Source: Aricia agestis
Taxonomy: Eukaryota; Arthropoda; Insecta; Lepidoptera; Lycaenidae
NCBI RefSeq assembly: GCF_905147365.1
Contig: NC_056418.1
Coordinates: forward strand, 1,766,001-1,830,000
Direction of reading: 5' to 3'
DNA: 64,000 nucleotides
Position 1 is the stretch's first letter. The number at the start of each line of letters is the position of its first letter. Below are positions 22,256 to 32,379 of the stretch, in pieces. Made by a program: the position numbers and the translations under genes. Below the pieces are notes generated by a model. The model made no database searches. It saw only the letters and a list, made by a program, of their open reading frames with translations, and was not told where the DNA came from.

Positions 22256-23570
22256 CAAACACTCTTTATGGAACAATCATCAATACTTCTGACTGGGCTC
22301 GAAATACGCACGTTGCGGTTTTGATGACTGTCATCGCGTCACTTTACCAATAATTATAATATTACTTATTGCTAATTTTATTGTCATTATGTTTTGTACA
22401 TTGACAGGGTCAGACAATGTGGTGGTTCATTGACTGATGATGAATGCTATATTTTCGCCTGAATCAGTGCATATAGGCCTCTTGGATATCTCTAGTGGCG
22501 CGGCGAGTGGCAGATTCAGGCAACACGTGGGTGTCAGAGTGCGATCAGCTGTGAAATACGGTTTACTAGTTAAAAATGAAAACACGTTGAAATCGTTAAA
22601 AAATTAAATTAAGAAATTTAAAAAAACCCCCGCCAAAACAACTTTAAAAAGTAATGAAATAATATTTACTGCCCTTAAAGTTCAAATGATTCCTAACTTG
22701 TGTAAATTAATAATTATTTTAGTCCATAATTGTTGTCACGGTGTGTCGGGGGACCATACTTTTTAAACTTGTGTTGGTTATAGTGCAGAATAATTCCTAT
22801 CAACAGAATCATATTCTCATGATTACCATTTATCAATGTCCTTTTCGATGAGGCCGTTAAAATGAGCCCAAACATGAAACCTCCACTTTCGGTTCATACG
22901 AAGCTCGGTTCCTATAGAATCCAGGTGATGCTGCAGCACCAGGTCAACTTTCCATTATTATGTGTATACGTATATTGTATATTCACAAATATCACGAACT
23001 AAAATGAAATATAAAACCTATCAAACGACTACAAGTTGCTAACGGCCTTTCATGAACCAGATAAACCCTGATTGTCCAGGACTGAGCAGGCTGATGATGA
23101 TGAATTATAGCTAAGAACGCTCTCGATTATGTCAATTGTCAGCTTTCAAATAAAAAAACTAGATCAAAATCGGTCCACCCGTTTGGATGCTACGATGCCA
23201 CGGACAGATACACACATAGACAAACAGACAGACAGACAGACACGTCAAACTTATAACACCCCTCTTTTTTGTCGGGGGTTAAAAAGGAAAATATGGGCGG
23301 TACGAGATACTGTTGTGTTGTAGGGTGCAAAAATTCCCAATCTCGGAATCGTGAATTAATGTTTTATTCGTTTCTGAGACGGAATCGGGAAACGTATCGA
23401 AATCAACATGCCGATTATTAATCATGCTTAAATCTAAACCTCGCATGAATATTTCTAAATTATCACGTGCAAGTTACTTTTATTAACATTGTTTCATTAC
23501 GTATAATAATATATTGTAATTTAAAAAACGATATAATAAAAAATAACGTAATATTTTAAAATAAAATTAT
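22256..23570. other. no gene seen; a small Helitron-like tail only
   Basis: Unique AT-rich DNA apart from a piece near 23140-23285 (AAAATCGGTCCACCCGTTTG, then a GACAGACA tract at 23222 and GTCGGGGGTTAAAAAGG), which looks like the end of another non-autonomous repeat. Confidence 0.4.
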
Positions 23571-23666
23571 TGTCGGTTCAATATTTCAGAACAATACTTA
23601 TTCCTTCAATATTCACTTTCGCATTTATAATATTATCATACTAATTACTGATATTACTAATTTACT

Positions 23667-24062
23667 AATAATATTGTAAGTGCGAAAGTGTGTCTGTCTG
23701 TTTACTGTTACCTCTTCACGCTTAAACTGCTGAACAGATTTTGCTTAAACTTGGCATGGATAATTCCATATATCCTTAAGAGTCCCGAAAGAGGACATAG
23801 GCAGTGGCGTAACTATCCGGGGCCCGTGGCAAATTGATGGGGCCCTATCAGTAAAAATCGTCACGTTAATAATAAAACAATATGTACTTTAAAAAATTTG
23901 CCCTTTTGGGTCGGGGGCCCGTGGCATTTTTCCAGCCCTGCCACCTTATAGTTACGCCACTGGACATAAGATACTTTTTGTCTCGGGAAAATGTACGGTT
24001 CCCGAATCCCGCGCGATTAAAGAGTAATTATGGCAGAACGGAATTGCGGGCGTCATTTAGTA
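23667..24062 (+). mobile_element. Helitron-like element split by a hAT element
   Basis: GTAAGTGCGAAAGTGTGTCT begins the copy, CTCTTCACGCTTAAACTGCT follows, and it ends GGGCGTCATTTAG. The hAT element at 23802-23962 lies within the segment that would read AGGACATAAGATACTTTTTG, and its target duplication comes from that segment. Confidence 0.68.
23802..23962. mobile_element. hAT-like element nested in a Helitron-like copy
   Basis: The ends CAGTGGCGTAACTAT and ATAGTTACGCCACTG are exact complements, flanked by GACATAGG (23794-23801) and GACATAAG (23963-23970), one mismatch. The core holds GGGGCCCGTGGCAAATTG and GGGGGCCCGTGGC. It is 161 bp with no transposase. Confidence 0.87.
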
Positions 24063-24413
24063 AATATAATATATTAAGTAAATATTAAAATTTTCTTTGA
24101 TAATGAAACACATCTTCATTTTTTTTTCCATTTTTATTTTGCATGTACGGTTGAACAGTTGCTGAAAATATATTTGTTTAAATTATTCAAGTATTAATTA
24201 ATTTTCCAATTAATGTATAGCTCCACTTTCACGTCATACAGTCGATTACCTACTCTGGTATGTGGTATTGCTTTTACACGGATGATTCGTTCTTCATCAT
24301 CATGGATTTTGAAGACTTCATGAACATGATTGATTTGGAATAGTTTGTGCTCTATAATTTTTAATTAGGTAAACAACCTGTTTTTAGTAATAAGTAAGTA
24401 ATACGTGGGAGAG

Positions 24414-24730
24414 CCATGCTTCGGCACGAATGGGCCGGCTCGACCGGAGAAATACCACGTTCTCACAGAAAACCGGCGTGAAACAGCGCTTGCGCTGGTT
24501 TCGCCGAGTGAGTGAGTTTACCGGAGGCCCAATCCCGTAACCTATTCCCTTCCCTACCCTCCCCTATTCCCTTCCCATCCCTACCCTCCCCTATTACCCT
24601 ATTCCCTCTTAAAAGGCCGGCAACGCACCTGCAGCTCTTCTGATGCTGCGAGTGTCCATGGGCGACGGAAGTTGCTTTGCATCAGGTGACCCGTTTGCTC
24701 GTTTGCCCCCTTATTTCATTAAAAAAAAAT
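24414..24730 (+). mobile_element. poly(A) SINE-like element, copy 4 (full length)
   Basis: It runs from CGTGGGAGAGCCATGCTTCG through GGCCGGCTCGACCGGAG, the CCTATTCCCTTCCC variable tract and GTCCATGGGCGACGGAAG to CCCCCTTATTTCATTAAAAA. It ends in an A tract (24720-24729). GGCTCGACCGG resembles a degenerate pol III B box. This is the best reference copy here. Confidence 0.85.
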
Positions 24731-24956
24731 ATTAGTCAGATGACAAAGTAGATAAGTTGCAAGTTTGTACAAATTATAAGGGAAAAAATCAGTAAAATAT
24801 GTACGTATGTTATAAAATATTAGTTATCGTGTTCTTCAACTCACGTCTTCAAAATTCTAATTATACGGGGATAAAAAAAATTAAATTAGTAATTGCCCGT
24901 TGTATGTTATTAAATTTTTGTTATCAACTTCATCCACTTACGTCTTCGATTGACGA

Positions 24957-25209
24957 GACCTCTGTGGCTCAGTTGGTGGGCTGTTGGTAGTTCGAGCCGG
25001 GGATCGCGAGTTCGAATCCCGCCGACGGAACAAAAAGTTTAAAAAAAGTTCCTGGGTCATGGATGGAAAATCTTAAATATTTTATGTATAGCTAGTATAA
25101 AAGTATTAAATAATTTCCGTTGTCTGGTACCCGTAACACAAATCCTTCAGGTACTTAGCACGGGGCCAGACTGACGTGGTGTGAAGCGTCCATAGATATT
25201 ATTATTATA
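24957..25209 (+). mobile_element. tRNA-derived SINE, type A, full length
   Basis: The tRNA-like head has an A-box-like TGGCTCAGTTGG (24965-24976) and a B box GTTCGAATCCC (25010-25020). The body contains CCGACGGAACAAAAAGTTT, TTCCGTTGTCTGGTACCCGT and GGGGCCAGACTGACGTGGTG, with an (ATT)n tail. It is not a functional tRNA: acceptor pairing and the anticodon arm are poor. A second full copy is at 50731 and a head-only copy at 26548. Confidence 0.85.
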
Positions 25210-25552
25210 ATTCGATTTCAGAAGTGTATTTTATACCGAATTCGTTTGTCCAGAGCCGCTAGTCGCCTTGAAGGGTAAAATTAAACCAGAAGGTCGCCGC
25301 GTGGTTGCGCAACGGCTGAACTTTTAACTTAACTGATAACCGAAACTCAACCGTGACCGAAACATGATACATAGTTGAGGGCTATATGATTCATTTTTCT
25401 AAAATCGCAAAATGCAACTCTGCTTGCAATTCATTTCTGTATTTTTGTACTGATTTGACATTTGTCACTTTGAGAGTTTTGACAATTCATTTGCTGAATT
25501 GATTGAGAGGAATTGCTAAATGTGACCATTTTAGCCCCGTATGCCATTTAGC

Positions 25553-25665
25553 CGGAACGATCAAAATGTATGGAATTGACATTAGACGAGACGAACGTCA
25601 ACGTCATATTAACGAACGCTTTAAATGTCAATTCCATACATTTTCATCGGCGATTCTATAACGAA
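25553..25665. mobile_element. foldback MITE
   Basis: Complementary arms ATGTATGGAATTGACATT and AATGTCAATTCCATACAT lie around a short core with ACGAACGTCAACGTCATATT. Similar GCTGAACTTTTAACTTAA segments flank it on both sides at about 25316 and 25811. Confidence 0.6.
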
Positions 25666-26011
25666 GCGAAAACGAAAAGATTTTGGCTCACCCCCCTAGG
25701 GTTTGGGTAGCTTTTGTTTATTCTCATTTCTCATGTTCTTTCTTTTTCCGTAGAAAGTTAGAGATATCATCGTGTATTTCAATGTCGATGTGAGGGGCCT
25801 ATAATACCGCTGAACTTTTAACTTAAAGGCTAACGGGCCTAACCGAAACTGGACCGTAATCGAAACATGATTTTCCGTAACTTTTGCTTCTTCTCACTCC
25901 CGTATCCTTAGTTTTCTATAGAAATAAATCGAAGGTACGTGCGCAGGGCCGTAGCTAGGGGGGGGCATAGTGGGGCAATGCCCTACCTTAAAATCACAAT
26001 GCCCTACCTTA

Positions 26012-26446
26012 AAAATACCAATAATCGGCCAAGTGCGAGTCGGACCCGCGCAATAAGGGTTATACCGCGCACGTACCGTTATAGAGCAAAAATAGTATGG
26101 GACCTACCTAACCTAACCTAACTTTTATTATTATTTATTAAATTACATATATTATTAAGGCCTTTGTGAAAATTTCAAGTGCCTACCTGTTGTCATCATG
26201 TTAAGCAAAAAATGTTAGAAAAATCACGTTTGCTGTATGGGAGCCCTCCTTAAATAGTATTTATTTTGTTTTTAGTATTTGTTGTTATAGCGGCAACAGA
26301 AATACATAATCTGTGAAAATTTCATTTCTCTAGCTATATTACCGTTCTTGAGTTACAGCCTGGAAACAGACGGACAGACGGACAGACATCGAAGTCTCAG
26401 TAATAGGGTCCCGTTTTTACCCTTTGGGTACGGAACCCTAAAAAGG
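26012..26446 (-). mobile_element. dispersed repeat, GGTTCCGTACC family, inserted in a hAT element
   Basis: Its complement runs from AGGGTTCCGTACCCAAAGG through GGGACCCTATTACTGAGAC, a GTCTGTCCGTCTGTC tract and TGTTGCCGCTATAACAACAA to CGAGTCGGACCCGCG-type sequence and GGCCGATTAT. Other copies are at 36810, 45577 and 54400. CCTAACCTAACCTAAC at about 26106 is part of this copy, not a telomere. Confidence 0.72.
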
Positions 26447-26547
26447 AAGACCTAAAGGACTTGCATTACAGGTATTAGACAACAGAAATATACTTTATTC
26501 TATAAACTATACATTATATAGTTAAGATTTTTATTATACCTTTAAAA

Positions 26548-26634
26548 ACTTTTTGTTCCGTTGGCAGGATTCGAACCCGCGTCCCCCGGATTAAGTTGCC
26601 ACACGCCCAACCATTGGGCCACAGAGGTCGTCGA
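26548..26634 (-). mobile_element. tRNA-derived SINE head (type A)
   Basis: On the minus strand the A-box-like TGGCCCAATGGTTGG and the B-box GGTTCGAATCC are clear, followed by CAACGGAACAAAAAGTTTTT. No body or (ATT)n tail follows, so this is a truncated or tRNA-only retroposed copy. It lies just upstream of the hAT transposase remnant. Confidence 0.7.
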
Positions 26635-26659
26635 TAATAATTCTTTGTTCTGTGTATAG

Positions 26660-26926
26660 ATGGCATTTGAATCACGATTACATGAAGCGATGCGTCCATT
26701 TAATTATAATCTTAATGAAAAAAAAAGATGTAGTACTGCAGTGTGCGAGTCCACGTTTTCAACTTTAACTGCAATTAATAGGCCTCAAAGACTGTCAATG
26801 GGTCACGAAAGAATGGCTGGTATGGTATTTCTGGCCTTTGAAAAAAAAAGAACAAAAAAAGTTGATCTGAACGAAGTTCTTCGCATTTTTAATAATATGG
26901 CGAATCGTAGAATTCAGCTGTTTTAA
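26660..26926 (+). pseudogene. hAT transposase C-terminal fragment
   Basis: The frame encodes about 66 family-like residues from RCSTAVCESTFSTLTAINRP through RLSMGHERMAGMVFLAFEKK to FNNMANRRIQLF and a stop at 26926. This matches the C-terminal dimerisation region of hAT transposases (the C-E-S/R-T-F-S-x-L and R-L-x-x-x-H-E-R-M motifs, ending N-R-R-I). A full hAT transposase is about 600 residues, so the BED zinc finger and most of the RNase H-like catalytic core, including the DDE acidic residues, are missing upstream. The first 20 or so residues after the nominal start may not be genuine. It lies within the TSD-flanked element 25944-27578, so it is the remnant of that element's own gene, and it is broken. 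Confidence 0.86.
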
Positions 26927-27299
26927 ATATTTTATGTTATTTTATTATTAATTATTATTTTACTTAATAAGTTTGCAGAAACAATAATAATCTAAATATC
27001 TTTTTAGTCGTATCTATTGACTCGTATCACCCAACCCAACAATTAATTATTATTTCCTCACTCTCACTCACACGTGGATCGCTATATCCAGAAGTGTTAC
27101 CATATTGTTCGCTTGTTCTTCGTAATTGAGGATTTAATAATATGTAGTTCTTAGATATAGTGCTCATGCTTTGTCACAGATTTTTTTTAAGTATCTAAGA
27201 ATAACTATTGAATGAATTGAATACATCATTGACCTAGAGATAAATCAAAACAACAAAATATACTAAAAACAAAATAAAATCAATATTTAAGGATTCGTG

Positions 27300-27517
27300 T
27301 TTTTTGGCCTTTTTTGCTGCATATTGATATTAATGGCAACAGTAGGCACTGGACATTTTTGCGAAATCACTTAATTAATTAATAATACAATTAAAATAAC
27401 ATTTATATTTAAAGGGGGCTCAATTACAAAAAACACAATTTTGGCCTATTTTTTATCTTTAACGGTACGAAACCCTTCGTGCATGAATCCGACTCGCACT
27501 TAACCGATTTTTTTTTG
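27300..27517 (+). mobile_element. partial GGTTCCGTACC-family repeat (3' part)
   Basis: GGGGGCTCAATTACAAAAAA, CACAATTTTGGCCTA, ACGGTACGAAACCCTTCGTG and CCGACTCGCACTTAACCGAT correspond to the end of the family as seen at 45890-46018. It lies opposite to the complete copy at 26012, near the other end of the hAT element. Confidence 0.6.
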
Positions 27518-27692
27518 CTTCCGCCCTACCTGTAACCGACGCTGCCCTACCTCAAATTTGACTCTAGCTACAGCCCTGTACGTGCGTGTATTTTTTAATG
27601 TCGCGGTCGGTGAGGCCGGTTTACACCTCGGCCTGCCTGTATATGGATACCTCTAAGTTCCTTGTTGGCTGATGGTTTGAAGAAGAATCAAC

Positions 27693-27850
27693 TGTCGCCA
27701 CTGGCATGTACTATCAGAGAAGTTGATTCCTAGGCAGATGGCGGACCTAAGTAATTTGGTCGCGTTACGGCTTACGTCAAACCTATCCGACCGATCACAG
27801 CTACAATTCGACAAGGCTTTAAATGAATATGTAAATGATGTCAATGGGCG
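27693..27850. mobile_element. foldback MITE, GTACTATCAGAGAAG family, copy 1
   Basis: It begins GTACTATCAGAGAAGTTGAT and GGCAGATGGCGGACCTA, then the TTTGGTCGCG core. Other copies in the window share the motif GACCTACGTCATTTGG and its complementary far arm (32380, 33500, 61445). Confidence 0.6.
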
Positions 27851-27975
27851 CTGCTGGTAAAGGAGAACCGACAAAAATGACGTTTTTGTATGATAGAAGC
27901 GTTAGTTCCTTTTCTCGCCACGTTCATAAACAGCATTGTCGAACTGTAACATTGAATTGACATAAGCCGACCCAG

Positions 27976-28274
27976 CAAGGGCGTCGCCAGGGGGGGGCAG
28001 GGAGGGGCAGCTGCCCCCCCCCCTAGAGACTCTAAAAAACGTTGCCAAATATAATGCAAAAGCAACGACCACTATAATATTAAAATCTGGTAATAGATGT
28101 AAGGCTCGTAGTACAAGTGAAAAGTTGCATGTGCTGTCGACTTTACCTACAATTCATACCTACTTTTCTCATTTATAGAGAGTGAGTAAAGTATGAATTG
28201 TAGACTGTAGTAGGTAAAGTCAACTTGCCCCCCCCCCCCCCCCCCCCCTGCGCCATCGGCTGGCGACGCCCTTG
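27976..28274. mobile_element. hAT-like element with perfect ends and TSD
   Basis: The termini CAAGGGCGTCGCCAG and CTGGCGACGCCCTTG are exact complements, flanked by perfect CGACCCAG repeats (27968-27975 and 28275-28282). G/C homopolymer runs occur at both ends, including 21 consecutive C at 28228-28248. An inner inverted repeat (CTTTACCTACAATTCATAC) forms a second stem. No transposase. Confidence 0.92.
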
Positions 28275-28499
28275 CGACCCAGCGACCACATAGCCGTGGT
28301 CGCTGAGCCGACCAAATGAGGTATCAATTTCTTCGACGGTACAATACTTGAATACTGCTTAATCCAAATCATATTTTTCCACCCCGTATCTCCCTAGCAT
28401 TTACAAACAATGAATCAGAGTAACAATGTGCCATGCGCCAATCGCGTGATGTCGACTGATAAAGTTTTCGACTTTTGTAGTATTTTCGTGAATCACCAA

Positions 28500-28862
28500 C
28501 TTCGGATCGATTTATGCTTTTTTTTTTTTTTTAATGAAATAAGGGGGCAAACGAGCAAACGGGTTACCTGATGGAAAGCAACTTCCGTCGCCCATGGACA
28601 CTCGCAGCATCAGAAGAGCCGCAAGTGCGTTGCCGACCTTTTAAGAGGGAATAGGGTAATAGGGGAGGGTAGGGAAGGGAAGGGAATAGTTGAGGGTAGG
28701 GAAGGGAATAGGGTAGGGGTTAGGGGATTGGGCCTCCGGTAAACTCACTCACTCGGCGAAACACAGCGCAAGCGCTGTTTCACGCCGGTTTTCCGTGAGA
28801 ACGTGGTATTTATCCGGTCGAGCCGGCCCATTCGTGCCGAAGCATGGCTCTCCCACGTATAA
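28500..28862 (-). mobile_element. poly(A) SINE-like element, copy 5 (full length)
   Basis: The minus-strand copy has a T run (28500-28512) as its A-tail complement, followed by all family blocks to GCCGAAGCATGGCTCTCCCA. The central GGGAATAGGG-type tract is expanded. Confidence 0.84.
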
Positions 28863-29341
28863 AATATGTCCCACCCGCACCCCAAAAATGCTGTGTTAGG
28901 GCCCTTCCACACGACGTATTTTTGCACGCTGTCGACGCGCGTTTCTGACGCGCGCGTCATCTGCGCGTTTTCATCGCGTTTTGGCAGATATTACACGTTT
29001 TTTTGACGCAAATGAAACGCGCGTTTGTATCGATACAAATGCAAGATGAACGCTCAGCAAACGAAAGGAAGCCGACACGTTTTAACCTTTAGTGTCTAAA
29101 CACAATAGGCTGAAGTTACGCGCCGTAAATTTCTTGTGAAAAAAGTTGGCAACCCTAGCTATAGATCCCTTTTATAGCTATAAACTGTAGTTGATTTTTT
29201 CACGGTGCAAAATTCACACTCAGCTCTGAGGCGAAGTCAGCGGAGTGTTAAATTGGATCGGCTTCCGCGTCGCAGTCGGAAGTGGTTTACACTTGCGTCC
29301 TTGGAGTTTTTCACGCAAGGAAATGCGGCTGGGAAATGTTC

Positions 29342-29470
29342 TATGTATACGAGGTGTCACAGAACTAAGTGATAATACTTTCCTGTGTGTATGTGTCCCA
29401 TATGTAGAGTTCACTGTGAAAGTGTGTGAAAGCGCTGAAAGAGCATTTTTTTTTATTTGTATGAGCAGGC
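29342..29470. mobile_element. GGTGTAACAAAA-family MITE, half copy
   Basis: ACGAGGTGTCACAGAACTAA, GTGATAATACTTTCCTGTGT, AGAGTTCACTGTGAAAGTG and GCTGAAAGAGC are diagnostic. The opposite arm is not preserved. The plus-strand frame across it is not a gene. Confidence 0.6.
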
Positions 29471-29861
29471 GCCCCCGCCACCCCGCATCACGATTTTTTT
29501 CATACAACTTAAGAGGGGTCAAGCGTCGAATGTTGTACCATAAATTGCTATTGTGCTATGAAAATATTCGATATACAGAATTTTTGTTTCTTCACAAGCA
29601 GATAGAGTTGGTTCAAATCGCAAGGTCAGGCACAAAGTTTCATATAAAACTTGATGTTGCCCGCATTTTGTTGCGTCGAAATTCGTTAAATCGGTTCGTG
29701 GGAACTGCACATTTTTACTCAATAAGAAAGGTCCTATGTATTTTGTCAGGACTTACTCTGTACCAAATTTTATATATACCAAATTATAGTACTTAAGAAG
29801 AAATAACAGACACATTTTCGCTATTTCAATGTTAGTCTAGAATCACTATCACTTCATTCAG

Positions 29862-30152
29862 ATATATTATAAATATATATTATAAAACAAAGTCGCTTTT
29901 TTCCCTCATGTCCCTTTGTTGATTGTTCCCTTTAATCTTTAAAACTACGCAACGGATTTTGTTGCAGTTTTCTTAAGGTTTTTATGTATAACTACTCCCG
30001 GTCCCGGTGAACTTCGTGTCACTTTAAAACCTTCCCTGGACTTCTACAAAATTAAATATTTTAAGACTAATATTGGCCCAATCCGTTCAGCCGTTTTCGA
30101 GTTTTAGCGTTACTAACACAATTGAAAATCCATTTTTATATAATATATAGAT
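29862..30152 (-). mobile_element. dispersed Helitron-like repeat
   Basis: TATATATTATAAAACAAAGT, CAACGGATTTTGTTGCAGTT and CAATCCGTTCAGCCGTTTTC lead to TATATAATATATAGAT. This block order is shared by abundant insect non-autonomous repeats. The exact superfamily is uncertain. Confidence 0.45.
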
Positions 30153-30241
30153 AACATTCATTAAATAGTGGAGAAATACTGTTAATTTTGGGGTTCTGGA
30201 TAATATCAGTATGAAAGCGTTTGTGGCCCCGTGGTTTGGGC

Positions 30242-30342
30242 TATACAGGTTGTAACAAAACTAAGTGATAATACTTGGGTGTGTATGAGTTCCGTGTATA
30301 GAGTTCACTGTAAAAGTAGCAGCGCTGAAAGAGCAATGTATA
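30242..30342. mobile_element. GGTGTAACAAAA-family MITE, half copy
   Basis: ACAGGTTGTAACAAAACTAA, GTGATAATACTTGGGTGTG, AGAGTTCACTGTAAAAGTAG and GCTGAAAGAGC match the left arm of the family. The right arm is absent. Confidence 0.62.
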
Positions 30343-31007
30343 ACGTTCGATTATTTCATTCGTCTCTTGGAATGGAGCCACGCGACTTAATGCAGCCCAA
30401 TAGGTTACACGTGCGTTTAACAGCCATATAATAGGTCTAATTAATTATGAATCTGGTATAATAGAAGTTATGGCTACGTAAGGCCGAGAATAGCTGAACA
30501 ATGACAAGGGGTTTATACGGCGTCGCGTCGCCACCGTTATAAGTTTATAACTGTCCGGCCCAAATATACCCATTTAATGACTATTATATCATAAAGCTGA
30601 AGAGTTTGTTTGTGTGTAATTTCAGAAAATAATACCAGTGAAAAGTTTGTTTGTTGTTTTGCTACTTTTGAAATTGGACAAATATTTTATGTTGGATAGT
30701 TCATTTATCGGGGAAGCCTTTAGAGTTTAGACTATATTGTACAATCATGCTGCTAATAGGAGCGAAGAATCAGAAAAAAAAATGTGGAAAAGACGGGAAA
30801 AAAAATTGAACGCAATAATCTCACGAACAACTAAATCGTTTTATGTTATTCGGCACAAATATAGAAGACCACGGAAAAGGACTTACTCTACTTTTTTGCG
30901 GAAGTATGTACGGTTCTCGCTTTTTATGCGGGCAAAGTCGCGCGGAACGTGTAGTAACCAATACATTTAATGGCTATTTCACTTTTATAAACCATAAAAT
31001 TATGATT

Positions 31008-31232
31008 TTAGCTGTCTACGTGCTTGGCCAGATGGGTTTTGATATATTTGGAACCACCTCGCGCTAAATCGAGATATCTACTCTGTAGCTTTGAGATACA
31101 ATTTACAAAGTATGATTTTAGCTCATTGAGTTGGACTTGGAGCTCCGGGGCCTGGGGTCTTATTCTCGTGACTCGAATGTCGATTTGACAGACTGCGATC
31201 GATGCGTCACCCGAGGTATAAAAGTAAAGCTC
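31008..31232 (-). pseudogene. unidentified exon-like fragment, copy 1
   Basis: On the minus strand an acceptor (ACACTTACAG) is followed by 74 codons beginning ELYFYTSGDASIAVCQIDIR, with a middle ELQVQLNELKSYFVNCISKL and an end KTHLAKHVDS, then TAA. The residue pattern and the acceptor look like a terminal exon of a real gene: it is hydrophilic and helical-looking, with no low complexity. No upstream exon is visible. I do not recognise the protein. Between Helitron-like segments it may be a captured gene fragment; a chance frame is less likely but possible. Confidence 0.42.
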
Positions 31233-31344
31233 CTGTAAGTGTCTACACACTATGCCGAATTTCCGGATGGAAAGTCGCGCGGAACGTGTAGTAACCAATA
31301 CATTTAATGGCTATTTCACTTTTATAAACCATAAAATTATGATT

Positions 31345-31569
31345 TTAGCTGTCTACGTGCTTGGCCAGATGGGTTTTGATATATTTGGAACCACCTCGCG
31401 CTAAATCGAGATATCTACTCTGTAGCTTTGAGATACAATTTACAAAGTATGATTTTAGCTCATTGAGTTGGACTTGGAGCTGCGGGGCCTGGGGTCTTAT
31501 TCTCGTGACTCGAATGTCGATTTGACAGACTGCGATCGATGCGTCACCCGAGGTATAAAAGTAAAGCTC
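31345..31569 (-). pseudogene. unidentified exon-like fragment, copy 2
   Basis: This is the second copy in the tandem duplication, identical except that the codon with C/G at 31482 gives Gln where copy 1 has Glu (residue 30 of the fragment). The acceptor and stop are kept. If it were a functional gene, two successive terminal exons would be unusual; if it is TE cargo, duplicated fragments are expected. Confidence 0.42.
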
Positions 31570-31611
31570 CTGTAAGTGTCTACACACTATGCCGAATTTC
31601 CGGATGGAAAG

Positions 31612-31700
31612 GGACCTAGGACTATTTAACCTGGAAAATGTACGGTTCCCCCGCGATTAACGAAATTTTGGCGCAACAGGGTTGCGAGCCATGTGGTACA
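31612..31700 (+). mobile_element. Helitron-like 3'-end fragment
   Basis: GGACCTAGGACTATTTAACC, AAAATGTACGGTTCCCCCGC and TTTTGGCGCAACAGGGTTGC correspond to the final third of the family. The CTAG terminus is lost. Confidence 0.55.
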
Positions 31701-32379
31701 TAAGATATATACAAACATGTTATATAAATTGCATAAGCTCGTCGTTCCCACAGCGCGCACAGTGTTTACATGACGTTTTGTAATTGTCGGTAATTGGATT
31801 CGGCAGGTGGTCCCCACGCTCCTACTTCCTGTCCGCTGACCTCCTGTCTAATAGGGCCAAACTATTGTATGTAGACCAACATTTACCAAGTGAGTCAGCG
31901 TGATCAACACGTAACATGCTAGCCACAAGCTATGATGTAGCTAGATAGGGTAGATTCCTGCCTTAAAATGGAAAACCACTTGTATGGTTAGTTGGATATA
32001 CATATATGGATCCCTATCAATAAAATTTTCAAGAGAAATTCTAACAAAAATTTCAAGAAATTTTTGAAACTTTGAAAATCATAATTAATTTATGTCTCTG
32101 AGTACGGCGGTAATAGTGTCCTATCAGGCTTACGCGATAATTAAATTTAATGAATTGGTTGGGTTGAGGCTTATTTGTTTTTGCAAGAAAATGTCACAGT
32201 TCAACAGACAGACACAGTTGGGCGGGCTGGCGGGGGCGGGAGGGCCTGACCTGCCCCAAGCGCGAGGGCCGAAGGTCTAGGGCACCGCGCACCCACACTG
32301 TATACAGAATACTGTAATGGGTATACTGTGGTCTGTGTTGCAGTGTAACGTACAGATGGGCAAAATGTACCATCGAACA

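Larger units (their letters stand above)
25944..27578 (+). mobile_element. 1.6-kb hAT element with transposase remnant
   Basis: The termini CAGGGCCGTAGCTAG and CTAGCTACAGCCCTG are complements with one mismatch, flanked by perfect TACGTGCG repeats (25936-25943 and 27579-27586). Inside each end is a TGCCCTACCT segment. The interior contains the hAT C-terminal coding remnant (26725-26926), a complete minus-strand dispersed repeat (26012-26446), a head-only tRNA SINE (26548-26634) and part of a further repeat copy (27300-27517). It is probably a once-autonomous element, now dead, with later insertions. Confidence 0.87.
30934..31607. repeat. 337-bp tandem duplication, nearly identical units
   Basis: Unit 1 is 30934-31270 and unit 2 is 31271-31607. 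Both begin AAAGTCGCGCGGAACGTGTA and end in CGAATTTCCGGATGG. By eye the only difference is C at 31145 versus G at 31482. Such identity implies a recent duplication or an assembly artefact. Each unit contains the same exon-like minus-strand frame. Helitron-like GTACGGTTCTCGC sequence lies just before unit 1 and AATGTACGGTTCCCCCGCG just after unit 2. Confidence 0.92.

Noticed and set aside
24957..25030. tRNA gene
   Set aside because: A and B boxes are present but the cloverleaf is poor, and a SINE body with an (ATT)n tail follows. The same applies at 26548, 41640, 50731 and 51543.
26105..26122. CCTAA repeats resembling the insect telomere sequence (TTAGG)n
   Set aside because: Only three units, and they lie within a dispersed repeat copy; not an interstitial telomere.
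28896..29040. Harbinger-like MITE starting TTA then GGGCCCTTCCACACGACG
   Set aside because: The left end looks right, but I could not find the matching right end or second TTA, so no element is called.
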